A stretch of DNA of 64,000 nt from the NCBI GenBank assembly GCA_016938685.1, contig JAFGUD010000240.1, positions 1-64,000 of the forward strand. The letters are read 5' to 3'. Positions 27,301-35,877 of the stretch are shown in pieces. The position numbers and the translations under genes were made by a program. The notes under the pieces were generated by a model. The model was given only the letters and a program-made list of their open reading frames with translations, ran no database searches and was not told where the DNA came from. Each line of letters begins with the position of its first letter. The first letter of the stretch is position 1. This DNA is from Bacteroidales bacterium (GTDB lineage Bacteria > Bacteroidota > Bacteroidia > Bacteroidales > JAFGUD01).

Positions 27301-30300
27301 ATTTTGGCTATTAGACCCCTTTATTTATGATTCTTTATCAACAGGAGGCGATTTGTATGTTAATTTAGGTGATATTTCAGAAGATATTCTAAAAGACTCT
27401 CGAAAAAGTGTCGAAAACGGAATTCCTTATCCATCTGACCCAACAAAAATTGACACAACTCAATGGGGTATTGTCTCAAAAATTCAGGTAACCACTCGAA
27501 ATTTCGACAATAATCCTGATGCTAGAGCAATACAAGATGCCGGTTATGACGGAATTCTAGATGACGCTGAAAAATCATTTTTTAATAATTATTTGCAAAA
27601 ATTGGCTCAAATGTACGGAGTTAACTCATCTGTTTACCAGAAAGCCCTACAAGATCCTAGTAACGATAATTTCAAATATTTTATTGATGAAGAATATGAC
27701 AATTTAAATGCTGATATCTTAGAACGCTACAAAGCATATAATGGCACACAAGGAAATTCTCCTACAAATACAGGAAATCAAAACTTCACATCAGTTTCTC
27801 AATTTCCTGATATTGAAGATGTTAACTCCGATAATACTCTTGATCTTTATGAAGCTTATTATCAATACAGAATACATTTAGAACCGGGGCAAATGAATGT
27901 TGGAGAAAACTATATCGTAAACAAAGTAGACGCCACAGTTCCAGCTTTACCAAACAAAGACAACACACAACATGTTACTTGGTATCAGTTTAAAATACCT
28001 ATAAAATCTCCCGATCAAATAATAGGAACCGTTCAGGGCTTTAAATCAATAAGGTTTATCAGATTATTCATGACTAATTTTGAATCCCCTATTGTCTTAC
28101 GTTTTGCCAAGATGAATCTTATTAAAGAAGAATGGAGACAATACGAAAACACCATTACTGAAGGAGGAGAAATTACTCCAACACCGGAACCCGAAGGAAA
28201 TGGGACACTTGATATTTCTGTTGTAAATATTGAAGAAAGCACTCAAAAAGAACCAGTAAACTATATTTTACCTCCGGGAGTAACCAGAGAACAAGACTTT
28301 TTTGACCAACAAGCAAGAAAATTGAACGAACAGGCTATGACAATGAAAGTTGTTAATTTACCCGACGGAGAAGCAAAAGGAGTATACAAAAATCTTGACA
28401 TTGATTTAAGAAAATTCAATAAGTTAAAAATGTTTGTTCATGCAGAAGCGTTAATTGACGAAGAACAATCCCTAAATGACGGTGACCTAAATATTTTTGT
28501 TCGTTTAGGTTCGGATTTCACCAATAATTATTACGAATATGAAATTCCGTTAAAAAAGACTCCTGCTGGTTCATATTCATCTACAGATGAAGATATTGAA
28601 GCTCCCGCAAGATATGTTGTATGGCCTTCTGAAAATGAAATGGATTTGTCGCTAGCACTCCTTCTGGAAGCTAAACAAATGCGTAATGAGGCAATGAGTC
28701 AAATAAACTCTAACGTGTCTCTAAACACACCATATTGGGTTTATGACGGTGAAAATAAAATAACTGTAATTGGAAATCCTAATCTTGCTAATGTTAAATC
28801 AATAATGATTGGTATTCGTAACCCGAAACAAGAAAATAATCTAAATAATGACGACGGACTTATTAAATCTGCAGAAATTTGGGTGAACGAACTTAGACTA
28901 ACGGACTTTAACTCAGACGGAGGTTGGGCCGCAAATGCCAGAGTATCTGCAAACTTTGCTGATTTTGCAAATGTAACACTTTCCGGTTATACACATACAC
29001 CGGGATTTGGAAGTGTTGAAAAAAGAGTGAACGAAAGATACGAAGATCAGGCTTTGGAATACGATTTAACAACTCAGGTTCAATTTGGTAAGTTTTTCCC
29101 GAAAGAATACGGCGTTTCAATTCCTTTGTATATGGGACTTGCAAGAAGCATTTCAAATCCTGAATACAACCCATTTGATCCTGATATAAAATTTAATGAC
29201 GCTCTTTCGACATTAACTGATGATGAAAAAAGTTCGCTAAAAAATGCAGCTCAAACTTATACTCAACGAAGAAGTTTCAACTTAACAAATATTAGCATTC
29301 AGGGAAAACCTAAAAAAAATGTTAAAGGAGATGTTGGAAATAGAGTAAACAAAAAAAGTGGAAATAAAACTAAAATTACTCCTCCATGGAAAATTTCAAA
29401 TTTTTCTGCGTCTATTGCTTTTAATGAAACTTATAGCAGAACTCCGATAATTGAGTTTCATAAACAACAAAATTTCATGCAAAGTTTTAACTACAACTAT
29501 TCTCCAAACCCTAAAGTTGTAAAACCTTTCAAAAAAGTTAAGTTTCTAAATCACAAAGCATTAAGATTAATCAAAGATTTTAACTTTTATTATTTACCAA
29601 CTCGTGTTAGTTTCACTTCGGAAGTAAACAGACAATACATTACTTTTAAGAACAGAGAAATAAGTGATGCAGATATTAATTTACCAACATCATATCAAAA
29701 GAACTTTTTATGGGCAAGAAATTACGACGTAACATATAAGTTAAGCAATTCTTTACGACTTGATTTTACTGCAACAAACTCATCAAGGGTAGAACCTGAT
29801 GGTTGGAACGAAACTTTATTCCAAAAATGGGGAGTAAGACATCCTTCAGATACTGTTTTATTAAACATTTATGATTTGGGCAGAAACACAGATTATAACC
29901 AACAAGTAAGGGTAAATTACCGAGTGCCGATTGACAAAATACCATTATTAGGTTGGACATCACTTACAGCAGACTACAATACAGATTATGACTGGCGAAG
30001 AGGACAAGACCCATATACAATAGAAGCAACAGACACAACAGACGCGCATATTGTTGATTTTGGAAACGCAATTCAGAATGCAGCTACATTAAGGCTAAAT
30101 GGTCGTTTAGATTTTATTAAACTATACAACAGCGCAAAATATTTGAAAAAAGTAAATTCCAGATTCACAAAAAATGGAAGAACTCCTGTCAAAAGAGAAG
30201 ACAAAGACGTAAGTTTTACTTCTGAAATCAGATTAAAAAAAGGTGTGCCGGTATACATCACACACAATATGAAAACCGAAAACATCACAAAATTTGAAGT

Positions 30301-31858
30301 CAAGACACAGGACGGAAAACCAATAAAATCAGAAAATTACGAAATAGTAAACGCAAACAGAATAAAATTCACGCCGGATACAACACTCAACAACGTTAAA
30401 CTTGTAATTCAAGGTAAAAAGCAAATGAATGAAAATATTTTTATCATTGCTTCTGATTACACATTAAAAACAATGATGATGCTTCAAGGAGTTTCTATTA
30501 ACTACAAAAAAGCAGGCGGAACACTTATTAATGGCTATCGACCAAATGCAATTTTATTTGGAAGTCAAAAAGTTAACAATGAACTTGCCCCAGGCTGGGA
30601 ATTTATTACAGGTTTGCAAGACAGATTAATAGTTGATGAATTTGCTCAACGCAATTGGCTAACGGAGGATACCCTTTTCAATTTGCCTGTAAATTTCACA
30701 GAATCAGATGAAATAAGAGTAAGAGTAAATGTTGAACCAATCAATAATCTTAAAATTGATTTTAATTTTCAAAGAAACATTACTCTTAACGAATCCATCT
30801 ATGGTTACACTGAAAATGGAAGCTTTACAGAACAAACAAAAATGAAAGACGGAAACTTCTTCATTTCGTTCAATACAATACTTTCAGCTTTTGACAATAT
30901 TGATTCAAGTGCCAATTTTTATTCAAAGTATTATGAAAACTTTTTAAACGGAAGACAAGATATTGCTTATGAATTGGCAAGACAAAGAAGCGAAGCAGCT
31001 GTTGGCTACGTTTTTGACACTTATGTTGACACTCTTGGACACAGATATCCTGTTGGTTACAGTCATACTTCGCAAGACGTGCTTTTATTGTCATTTTTAT
31101 CTGCTTATTCAGGTATTTCTGTAGATAAATTAGGATTTAATCCGTTTTTAGCAATTCCACTACCCGACTGGAGATTAACTTTTGACGGTTTATCAAATTT
31201 ACCGTTTGTAAAAAATTACGTCAAAAAAATCAGCTTAACTCATGCTTATTCTTCAACTTATGGTGTCAATAATTTCAATTCAAATCCCAATTACAATTTC
31301 TATATGTACGACGAATTAGGCACCAGTGATGCGATGTATGAAACGAACGGTTTATTTATTCCTCAATATGAAATCAGCGGAATAATGATAAGTGAAAAAT
31401 TCACACCATTCTTTGGCTTAGATATTACTTGGATGGGACCATTAAGCACTAGATTTGAATACAAAAGAGCCAGAGATTTATTCTTAAGTTTCAGTAATAA
31501 TCAAGTAAGGGAAAGACATAACAACTCGTTTACTTTTGGTGGAGGCTACACTTTTAAGGAATTAAAAATGACAATAAATGTTGGAGGCAAACCTCAAAAA
31601 TTAAACAGCGACTTAAATTTAAGACTTGACTTTACCAAAGGACATGATATTGAAATTTACAGAAAAATAGTAGAGAATATTTCTCAGGAAAATACCGAAA
31701 GAGATAATTTTAGTCTAACTTTTACTGCAGATTATTCAATCAATGACAAATTAAGCATACAATATTACTATAATCATTCTGTAATGGAAACAAATACAAA
31801 TTACAGAACAACCAATGTTCAGACCGGTTTCAAAATAAGATTTGCATTAACACCATAA
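24371..31858 (+). CDS. sprA: T9SS translocon / gliding protein SprA (Sov)
   Basis: At 2495 residues this is the size expected for SprA, the 36-strand barrel that forms the T9SS outer-membrane channel. A signal peptide covers residues 1-25 (ending IYAQ). Family-typical stretches include NFLSPQINLGLKGIDKIFGS, SNTLFGIRTDLKFGKFTVT, FLDDFEDSQTDIDLKAPNAW near the middle, RWAGIMRDLYINDFE, and a C-terminal half of repeated amphipathic strands. The sequence is complete, with no frameshift or large deletion. It follows ruvA by 95 nt. Together with gldH and the SprE/PorW-like gene it shows that this organism exports proteins by T9SS. Confidence 0.95.
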   Translation: MNRNKVFRFLIFILTTFLVSNNIYAQNNSPDSTDLPYPYHYFDNPLLNNRYNSPLYMQTPSVYQQDIQYDPITGNFVIVEKVGNIVVTRPYVMSFDDYNTYRTNSIMQNNWRTNLKTGNRTDENDFLSNFLSPQINLGLKGIDKIFGSDQITVQPNGNVDITLGISYYNQNNPTLSKRQRRQTIFDFTQDIQLGVNGKVGDKMNVGINYNTKALFDFENRKKIDYTGEEDEIIQKIEAGDVTFPLENTLIQGSNTLFGIRTDLKFGKFTVTSVFSHQRGESKTIEVQGGAVLNDFEISASEYESDKHFFLSHYFRDHYEEAMANLPIITSPVKITRIEVWVTNKTSDFENARNIVAFMDLGESNGNIYATALFNQNGAQQYPSNNTNTLYEMMTTTYSGIRNISAASNILTGISGFSEGVDFVKLESARKLNSNEYSVNTELGFISINYQLRSGEILAVAYEYTIDGKTYQVGEFSNDIEAPQTLILKLLRGPAAIPTLPTWDLMMKNIYSLNTYSLSPEDFQLEVYYNNDRTGTAINYIPEGEIANQRLLKVLNLDNADNQGNANPDGFFDFMEGVTVISQKGSIIFPELEPFGNYLKDQIGNNQIAQKYIFTDLYDSTQYIAQQNAVKNKFYLRGRYKSSGGSQIMLNVMNVPQGSVKVTQGGQELNEGTDYTVDYNIGSVTILNESLLNSGMPIKISLESNDMFGMTTKSLLGSHFNYQFNEKFNIGGTVVHLSELPVDVKTRFGTEPISNTIYGFNTNYSREVPFLTQMVDFLPFIETKAPSNFNFTGEFAQLIPGNPRVLDKEGISFLDDFEDSQTDIDLKAPNAWVLASIPQGQSLFPEAKENATTISGYNRAKLSWYDINEDLVAINSTTRPDYISVDDVSNHLVRLVYEKEIFPNKQNYGNTPTRMTVLNLAYYPEERGPYNFDTEGEPGISEGINESGDLNAPETRWAGIMRDLYINDFESSNIGFLEFWLLDPFIYDSLSTGGDLYVNLGDISEDILKDSRKSVENGIPYPSDPTKIDTTQWGIVSKIQVTTRNFDNNPDARAIQDAGYDGILDDAEKSFFNNYLQKLAQMYGVNSSVYQKALQDPSNDNFKYFIDEEYDNLNADILERYKAYNGTQGNSPTNTGNQNFTSVSQFPDIEDVNSDNTLDLYEAYYQYRIHLEPGQMNVGENYIVNKVDATVPALPNKDNTQHVTWYQFKIPIKSPDQIIGTVQGFKSIRFIRLFMTNFESPIVLRFAKMNLIKEEWRQYENTITEGGEITPTPEPEGNGTLDISVVNIEESTQKEPVNYILPPGVTREQDFFDQQARKLNEQAMTMKVVNLPDGEAKGVYKNLDIDLRKFNKLKMFVHAEALIDEEQSLNDGDLNIFVRLGSDFTNNYYEYEIPLKKTPAGSYSSTDEDIEAPARYVVWPSENEMDLSLALLLEAKQMRNEAMSQINSNVSLNTPYWVYDGENKITVIGNPNLANVKSIMIGIRNPKQENNLNNDDGLIKSAEIWVNELRLTDFNSDGGWAANARVSANFADFANVTLSGYTHTPGFGSVEKRVNERYEDQALEYDLTTQVQFGKFFPKEYGVSIPLYMGLARSISNPEYNPFDPDIKFNDALSTLTDDEKSSLKNAAQTYTQRRSFNLTNISIQGKPKKNVKGDVGNRVNKKSGNKTKITPPWKISNFSASIAFNETYSRTPIIEFHKQQNFMQSFNYNYSPNPKVVKPFKKVKFLNHKALRLIKDFNFYYLPTRVSFTSEVNRQYITFKNREISDADINLPTSYQKNFLWARNYDVTYKLSNSLRLDFTATNSSRVEPDGWNETLFQKWGVRHPSDTVLLNIYDLGRNTDYNQQVRVNYRVPIDKIPLLGWTSLTADYNTDYDWRRGQDPYTIEATDTTDAHIVDFGNAIQNAATLRLNGRLDFIKLYNSAKYLKKVNSRFTKNGRTPVKREDKDVSFTSEIRLKKGVPVYITHNMKTENITKFEVKTQDGKPIKSENYEIVNANRIKFTPDTTLNNVKLVIQGKKQMNENIFIIASDYTLKTMMMLQGVSINYKKAGGTLINGYRPNAILFGSQKVNNELAPGWEFITGLQDRLIVDEFAQRNWLTEDTLFNLPVNFTESDEIRVRVNVEPINNLKIDFNFQRNITLNESIYGYTENGSFTEQTKMKDGNFFISFNTILSAFDNIDSSANFYSKYYENFLNGRQDIAYELARQRSEAAVGYVFDTYVDTLGHRYPVGYSHTSQDVLLLSFLSAYSGISVDKLGFNPFLAIPLPDWRLTFDGLSNLPFVKNYVKKISLTHAYSSTYGVNNFNSNPNYNFYMYDELGTSDAMYETNGLFIPQYEISGIMISEKFTPFFGLDITWMGPLSTRFEYKRARDLFLSFSNNQVRERHNNSFTFGGGYTFKELKMTINVGGKPQKLNSDLNLRLDFTKGHDIEIYRKIVENISQENTERDNFSLTFTADYSINDKLSIQYYYNHSVMETNTNYRTTNVQTGFKIRFALTP

Positions 31859-31897
31859 AAAAAGTTGTTAAAATTTTTCTTTTTAAAAATCGATAAT

Positions 31898-31905
31898 TAC
31901 ATTTG
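31898..31905 (+). promoter_or_regulatory. -7 promoter box of the ferredoxin gene
   Basis: TACATTTG followed by C is a perfect -7 box 38 nt before ATG 31944. Around -33 there is only a T-run (TTTTT at 31874-31878), not TTTG. Confidence 0.45.
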
Positions 31906-31943
31906 CACTATCAATATTTTATAAACATTTAAAAAATAAAAAA

Positions 31944-32111
31944 ATGGCTTACGTTATTTCTGACGATTGTACCGCTTGTGGATCTTGCATTGACGAATGT
32001 CCTGTGGAAGCAATAAGCGAAGGTGATATCTATTCAATTGACGCTGATCTTTGTACTGACTGTGGCGCATGCGCTGATGTTTGTCCTGTAGAAGCTATCA
32101 GTCCAGCTTAA
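31944..32111 (+). CDS. 2[4Fe-4S] ferredoxin, 55 residues
   Basis: This small gene encodes a clostridial-type ferredoxin. Two clusters are bound by C9-x2-C12-x2-C15-x3-C19-P and C37-x2-C40-x2-C43-x3-C47-P, and both halves share the CPVEAIS ending, the usual sign of the ancient internal duplication. It is an acidic, soluble electron carrier of low potential. It stands alone between sprA and a strong terminator and has its own -7 box, so it is probably a separate, well-expressed transcript. Its partner enzyme cannot be inferred from the neighbours. Confidence 0.95.
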   Translation: MAYVISDDCTACGSCIDECPVEAISEGDIYSIDADLCTDCGACADVCPVEAISPA

Positions 32112-32130
32112 TCACCTGATTAACAAACAA

Positions 32131-32159
32131 AAAAAACGCTCTTTTCGAGCGTTTTTTTT
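32131..32159. terminator. Terminator after the ferredoxin gene, shared with the convergent redoxin gene
   Basis: Arms AAAAAACGCTC (32131-32141) and GAGCGTTTTTT (32147-32157) surround a 5-nt loop. A- and T-runs on the two sides suit both converging genes. Confidence 0.85.
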
Positions 32160-33195
32160 ATTGAAGAATTATTTTCTGACTAAACAGAGAATCGTGGGTT
32201 TTCATAACCAAAATATAAATTCCTTTTGGCAACACACCCAAATTTTGCTCATTTTGTGATGGAATAATTTTAGAAACAAATCTACCTTCGATATCATAAA
32301 TCAAAATTGTTTCAATTTTTTTATAATCAGGCAGATAAATTATTCCGGTTGAAGGATTAGGATAAACCTGCATTTGTTCGTTTACCTCTAAAATATCAGA
32401 ATAGCCATTTATTATCACTGTCCAATCTTCGATAATTGTATCAACCTCAGCAACAACATTATAAACAAAAATTGTATCGGAAATATCTACAGGTGTTTTA
32501 CCTGAAATTTGGATTTCACTATTTTTTAAAACTGTAGAATTAGAAGAAACAATAAAAAACGCAGTATAAACAGAATCAAGTTCTTTTGTTCCAATATCGA
32601 CAGTAATTAATTTATTTTGAATATCTACAATTCCCGGAAAAGTATCATTAGCAGTTCTTAATTCATAATAACTAAAAACAGTTCCTTCACACAATCTAGG
32701 ATTAAGTCCCCAATACAATAAAGTATCTCTTATTAAATAAGCACCACTTGAAAAAAGAGTAGTATCGTAAATCACTTTGTTATTTGGGTCAATAAACACA
32801 AAATAAGGAGTCCAAGGAACTTCAAGCAATTCAGCTATATCAGCTCCACCACCTTCTCCACTAACAGCAGGAGCATTCAAATGATAATTCTGAGTAAATT
32901 GAAAAACTTCTTCATCAGTGCTTGTTTCGTAAACATTCATCGCCACAAAAAAAGCATCACCACAATTGCATCCAAAATAACGATGCATTGTATCCACATA
33001 AGGTGCTACATCATGACAGCTTGAACAACCATTATTAAAAAAATCGATTATGATATATTGACCATAGGAAGTTATGCTGTCACTTGTGTAATAATTTCCG
33101 AAAATATCTGTAAATTTCAAGTTAATAGCCTTTTGAGAAAAAACATTTCCCACAATTATAATAAAAAATATTATTAGTATAGTTCTAATTTTCAT
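32158..33195 (-). CDS. Exported thioredoxin-like protein with T9SS sorting domain
   Basis: The 345-residue protein starts with a signal peptide (residues 1-20). A redoxin/thioredoxin-like domain follows with the motif NNGCSSCHDVAPYVD, a CxxC active-site pattern, and VPWTPYFVFIDPNNKVIY, which contains the usual cis-Pro region. A beta-rich linker of about 100 residues leads to a type A T9SS C-terminal domain (MQVYPNPSTGIIYL to the end). It should be exported through the outer membrane to the surface or medium by T9SS, where a thiol-disulfide role is inferred but not shown. Confidence 0.86.
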   Translation of the reverse strand: MKIRTILIIFFIIIVGNVFSQKAINLKFTDIFGNYYTSDSITSYGQYIIIDFFNNGCSSCHDVAPYVDTMHRYFGCNCGDAFFVAMNVYETSTDEEVFQFTQNYHLNAPAVSGEGGGADIAELLEVPWTPYFVFIDPNNKVIYDTTLFSSGAYLIRDTLLYWGLNPRLCEGTVFSYYELRTANDTFPGIVDIQNKLITVDIGTKELDSVYTAFFIVSSNSTVLKNSEIQISGKTPVDISDTIFVYNVVAEVDTIIEDWTVIINGYSDILEVNEQMQVYPNPSTGIIYLPDYKKIETILIYDIEGRFVSKIIPSQNEQNLGVLPKGIYILVMKTHDSLFSQKIILQ

Positions 33196-33281
33196 ACATA
33201 TAAAGATTTAGATGTTAATAACTACAAGATATAGTGAAAAAAAATAGTTGCAATTTTTCTCCAAAAATAAAACTTTTATCT

Positions 33282-33289
33282 TAAATTTG
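33282..33289 (+). promoter_or_regulatory. -7 promoter box upstream of accA
   Basis: TAAATTTG matches TAnnTTTG 53 nt before ATG 33343. No exact -33 TTTG is seen. Confidence 0.35.
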
Positions 33290-33342
33290 TTCTTGGCTAA
33301 AAAGGCTAAACATACTATCTTATAATCATTTAAACCAAAAAC

Positions 33343-34305
33343 ATGATTTTACTAGAATTCGAAGAAACACTAATTGACCTGTATGAACAACTCGAAAAAC
33401 TTAGAGAAATAGGCGAACACTCAGAAATAGATATAAGTGCAACAGTCAAAGAATTAGAAGATAAAATTACAGGGAAAAAGAAAGAAATTTATTTTAATTT
33501 ATCTCCTTGGCAAAAAGTACAAATTTCCAGACATCCCGAAAGACCTTATACTTTGAGTTACATAAATGCAATTACCAACGGGGATTTTATTGAATTGCAC
33601 GGAGACAGAAATGTTAAAGACGACAATGCAATGATTGGTGGATTTGGTAGCATTGATGGTCAAACAGTTATGTTTATCGGACAACAAAAAGGCGAAAACA
33701 CAAAACAACGACAGTACAGAAACTTTGGAATGGCGAACCCCGAAGGATACCGTAAAGCATTACGTTTGATGAAACTTGCCGAAAAATTCAACAAACCAAT
33801 CGTTACTTTAATTGACACTCCCGGAGCATTTCCAGGACTCGAAGCCGAAGAAAGAGGACAGGCAGAAGCAATTGCAAAAAATCTTTTTGAAATGTTCAGA
33901 GTAAAAGTTCCAATTATTGTAATTATTATTGGCGAAGGAGCTTCCGGCGGAGCAATTGGAATTGGAGTTGGAGACAAAGTTTACATGCTTGAATATACTT
34001 GGTACTCAGTTATTTCACCAGAATCATGTTCTCAAATTTTATGGAGAAGCTGGGATTACAAAAAAGAAGCTGCGCAAGCTCTAAAACTTACAGCTGATGA
34101 TATGCAAAAGAACAAACTTATAGACGGAATAATAAAAGAACCATTTGGTGGCGCACATAATAACCCTGATGAAATTTTTGCAACAGTTAAAAAAGTAATT
34201 ATTGAAGATTTAGCAAAATTATCAACAAAAAAACCAGATGAACTAACAAATGAAAGAATTAAAAAATTCACCGAAATTGGTCAATTTCAAGAAAAAGAAT
34301 TTTAG
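33343..34305 (+). CDS. accA: Acetyl-CoA carboxylase carboxyltransferase subunit alpha
   Basis: The 320-residue protein has an N-terminal helical part ([18 protein letters not shown]) and the carboxyltransferase core with [41 protein letters not shown] and [21 protein letters not shown], which supply the oxyanion holes. The C-terminal segment [16 protein letters not shown] is typical. With AccD it moves the carboxyl group from carboxybiotin to acetyl-CoA for fatty-acid synthesis. accD and the biotin subunits are not in the window. dnaB follows after 74 nt. Confidence 0.96.
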   Translation: MILLEFEETLIDLYEQLEKLREIGEHSEIDISATVKELEDKITGKKKEIYFNLSPWQKVQISRHPERPYTLSYINAITNGDFIELHGDRNVKDDNAMIGGFGSIDGQTVMFIGQQKGENTKQRQYRNFGMANPEGYRKALRLMKLAEKFNKPIVTLIDTPGAFPGLEAEERGQAEAIAKNLFEMFRVKVPIIVIIIGEGASGGAIGIGVGDKVYMLEYTWYSVISPESCSQILWRSWDYKKEAAQALKLTADDMQKNKLIDGIIKEPFGGAHNNPDEIFATVKKVIIEDLAKLSTKKPDELTNERIKKFTEIGQFQEKEF

Positions 34306-34379
34306 GAAATTCACAACACACAAGAACTCAAATTAAATCAACTTATATCAGACAACACACACATTTTAGGCACAAAAAA

Positions 34380-35852
34380 ATGGCAAAACAACAAGAAAAC
34401 AATGAATTAAACAGAATACCTCCACAAGCAGTAGATGTTGAAGAAGCTGTTTTAGGAGCAATTATGGTAGAACCGGGAAGTGACATTTCTATTGTCGAAA
34501 CACTCAAACCCGAAAGTTTCTACAAAGAAGCACATCAAAGAATTTTCAGAGCAATAGTTCAGCTTTCTTCCGAACATTTACCTATTGACCAACTTACAAT
34601 TGTTGATCAACTAAGAAAAAATGAAGACTTAGACTTTGTTGGTGGACCATATTACGTCAATTTATTAGCTAGTAAAGTAGGTTCGGCTGCTCACTTAGAG
34701 TATCACGCAAAAATAGTTGCCGAAAAATACATCAAGCGAGAAATTATTAGCATTGCAAATAAAATGCAAACAAAAGCTTATGAGCCCGGAGAAGACGTTC
34801 AGGATTTATTGGAGTTTTCCGAAAAAAAGATTTTCGACTTAGCATTTGAAAACATCAAATCTTCGTCAAAAGCATTGGAACAACTTATTCATGACGCAAT
34901 TAACAGAATAGAAGAATTAGGAAAAAGAGAAACAACACTTAGTGGAGTTCCCTCCGGTTTTCCTTCCTTAGACCGTGTTACTTCCGGTTGGCAACGATCA
35001 GATTTAGTTATAGTTGCAGCGCGTCCTTCAATGGGTAAAACTGCTTTTGTACTTTCCATGGCTAGAAACATGGCAGTGGACCACGGAGTTCCCGTAGCTA
35101 TATTTTCGCTGGAAATGTCTGGCATTCAGCTTGTTACGAGGCTAATGGTTGGAGAAACAGAAATAAGTTCTGAAAAACTAAGAACAGGAAAACTTGAAAA
35201 CCATGAATGGAGACAATTAGAAGAAAAAATCAAACCCTTAGAAAAAGCCAAAATATTTATTGACGACACACCAGCAATTTCTTTGATAGAATTACGAGCA
35301 AAATGCAGAAACCTAAAAATTCAACAAGGAATAGAACTTGTCGTAATTGATTACCTTCAACTTATGACCGGACCACCGGAAACAAGAAACAACAGAGAAC
35401 AAGAAGTTAGCACCATTTCAAGAGGTTTAAAAGCAATTGCAAAAGAGCTTGAAATTCCGGTAATTGCATTATCTCAGTTAAACAGATCAGTTGAATCAAG
35501 AACAGACAAAAGACCACAATTATCCGATCTTAGAGAATCAGGAGCAATTGAGCAAGATGCCGATATTGTTACATTCATTCACAGACCTGAAAAATACGGT
35601 ATTCTAACAGATGACAATGGCAATTCATTACAAGGCTTAGCCGAAATCATTATTGCAAAACACCGTAACGGAGCAGTAACAGATGTTCATCTGAAATTTA
35701 TTGATTACATGGCCAAATTTACTGAGCCTGATACTCCAATTGATGATAATTTTGATGGCGGAGAATTGACTCTTTCTTCGAAAATGAATGACGATTCTAC
35801 TTTTGAAGGCACAAACTTAAATGACAATTTTAATAATTCTACTCCGTTCTAA
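34380..35852 (+). CDS. dnaB: Replicative DNA helicase DnaB
   Basis: The 490-residue protein has the DnaB N-terminal domain (PPQAVDVEEAVLGAIM) and the RecA-like helicase domain: AARPSMGKTAFVLSMARN (Walker A), FSLEMSG, VVIDYLQLM (Walker B), ALSQLNRSVESR and RPQLSDLRESGAIEQDAD. The sequence is intein-free and complete. The hexamer unwinds DNA ahead of the fork. The acidic C-terminal tail is normal for this phylum. No dnaA, dnaG or origin is nearby. Confidence 0.97.
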   Translation: MAKQQENNELNRIPPQAVDVEEAVLGAIMVEPGSDISIVETLKPESFYKEAHQRIFRAIVQLSSEHLPIDQLTIVDQLRKNEDLDFVGGPYYVNLLASKVGSAAHLEYHAKIVAEKYIKREIISIANKMQTKAYEPGEDVQDLLEFSEKKIFDLAFENIKSSSKALEQLIHDAINRIEELGKRETTLSGVPSGFPSLDRVTSGWQRSDLVIVAARPSMGKTAFVLSMARNMAVDHGVPVAIFSLEMSGIQLVTRLMVGETEISSEKLRTGKLENHEWRQLEEKIKPLEKAKIFIDDTPAISLIELRAKCRNLKIQQGIELVVIDYLQLMTGPPETRNNREQEVSTISRGLKAIAKELEIPVIALSQLNRSVESRTDKRPQLSDLRESGAIEQDADIVTFIHRPEKYGILTDDNGNSLQGLAEIIIAKHRNGAVTDVHLKFIDYMAKFTEPDTPIDDNFDGGELTLSSKMNDDSTFEGTNLNDNFNNSTPF

Positions 35853-35877
35853 TTTTATAACCTAAAAAAACTATGCT

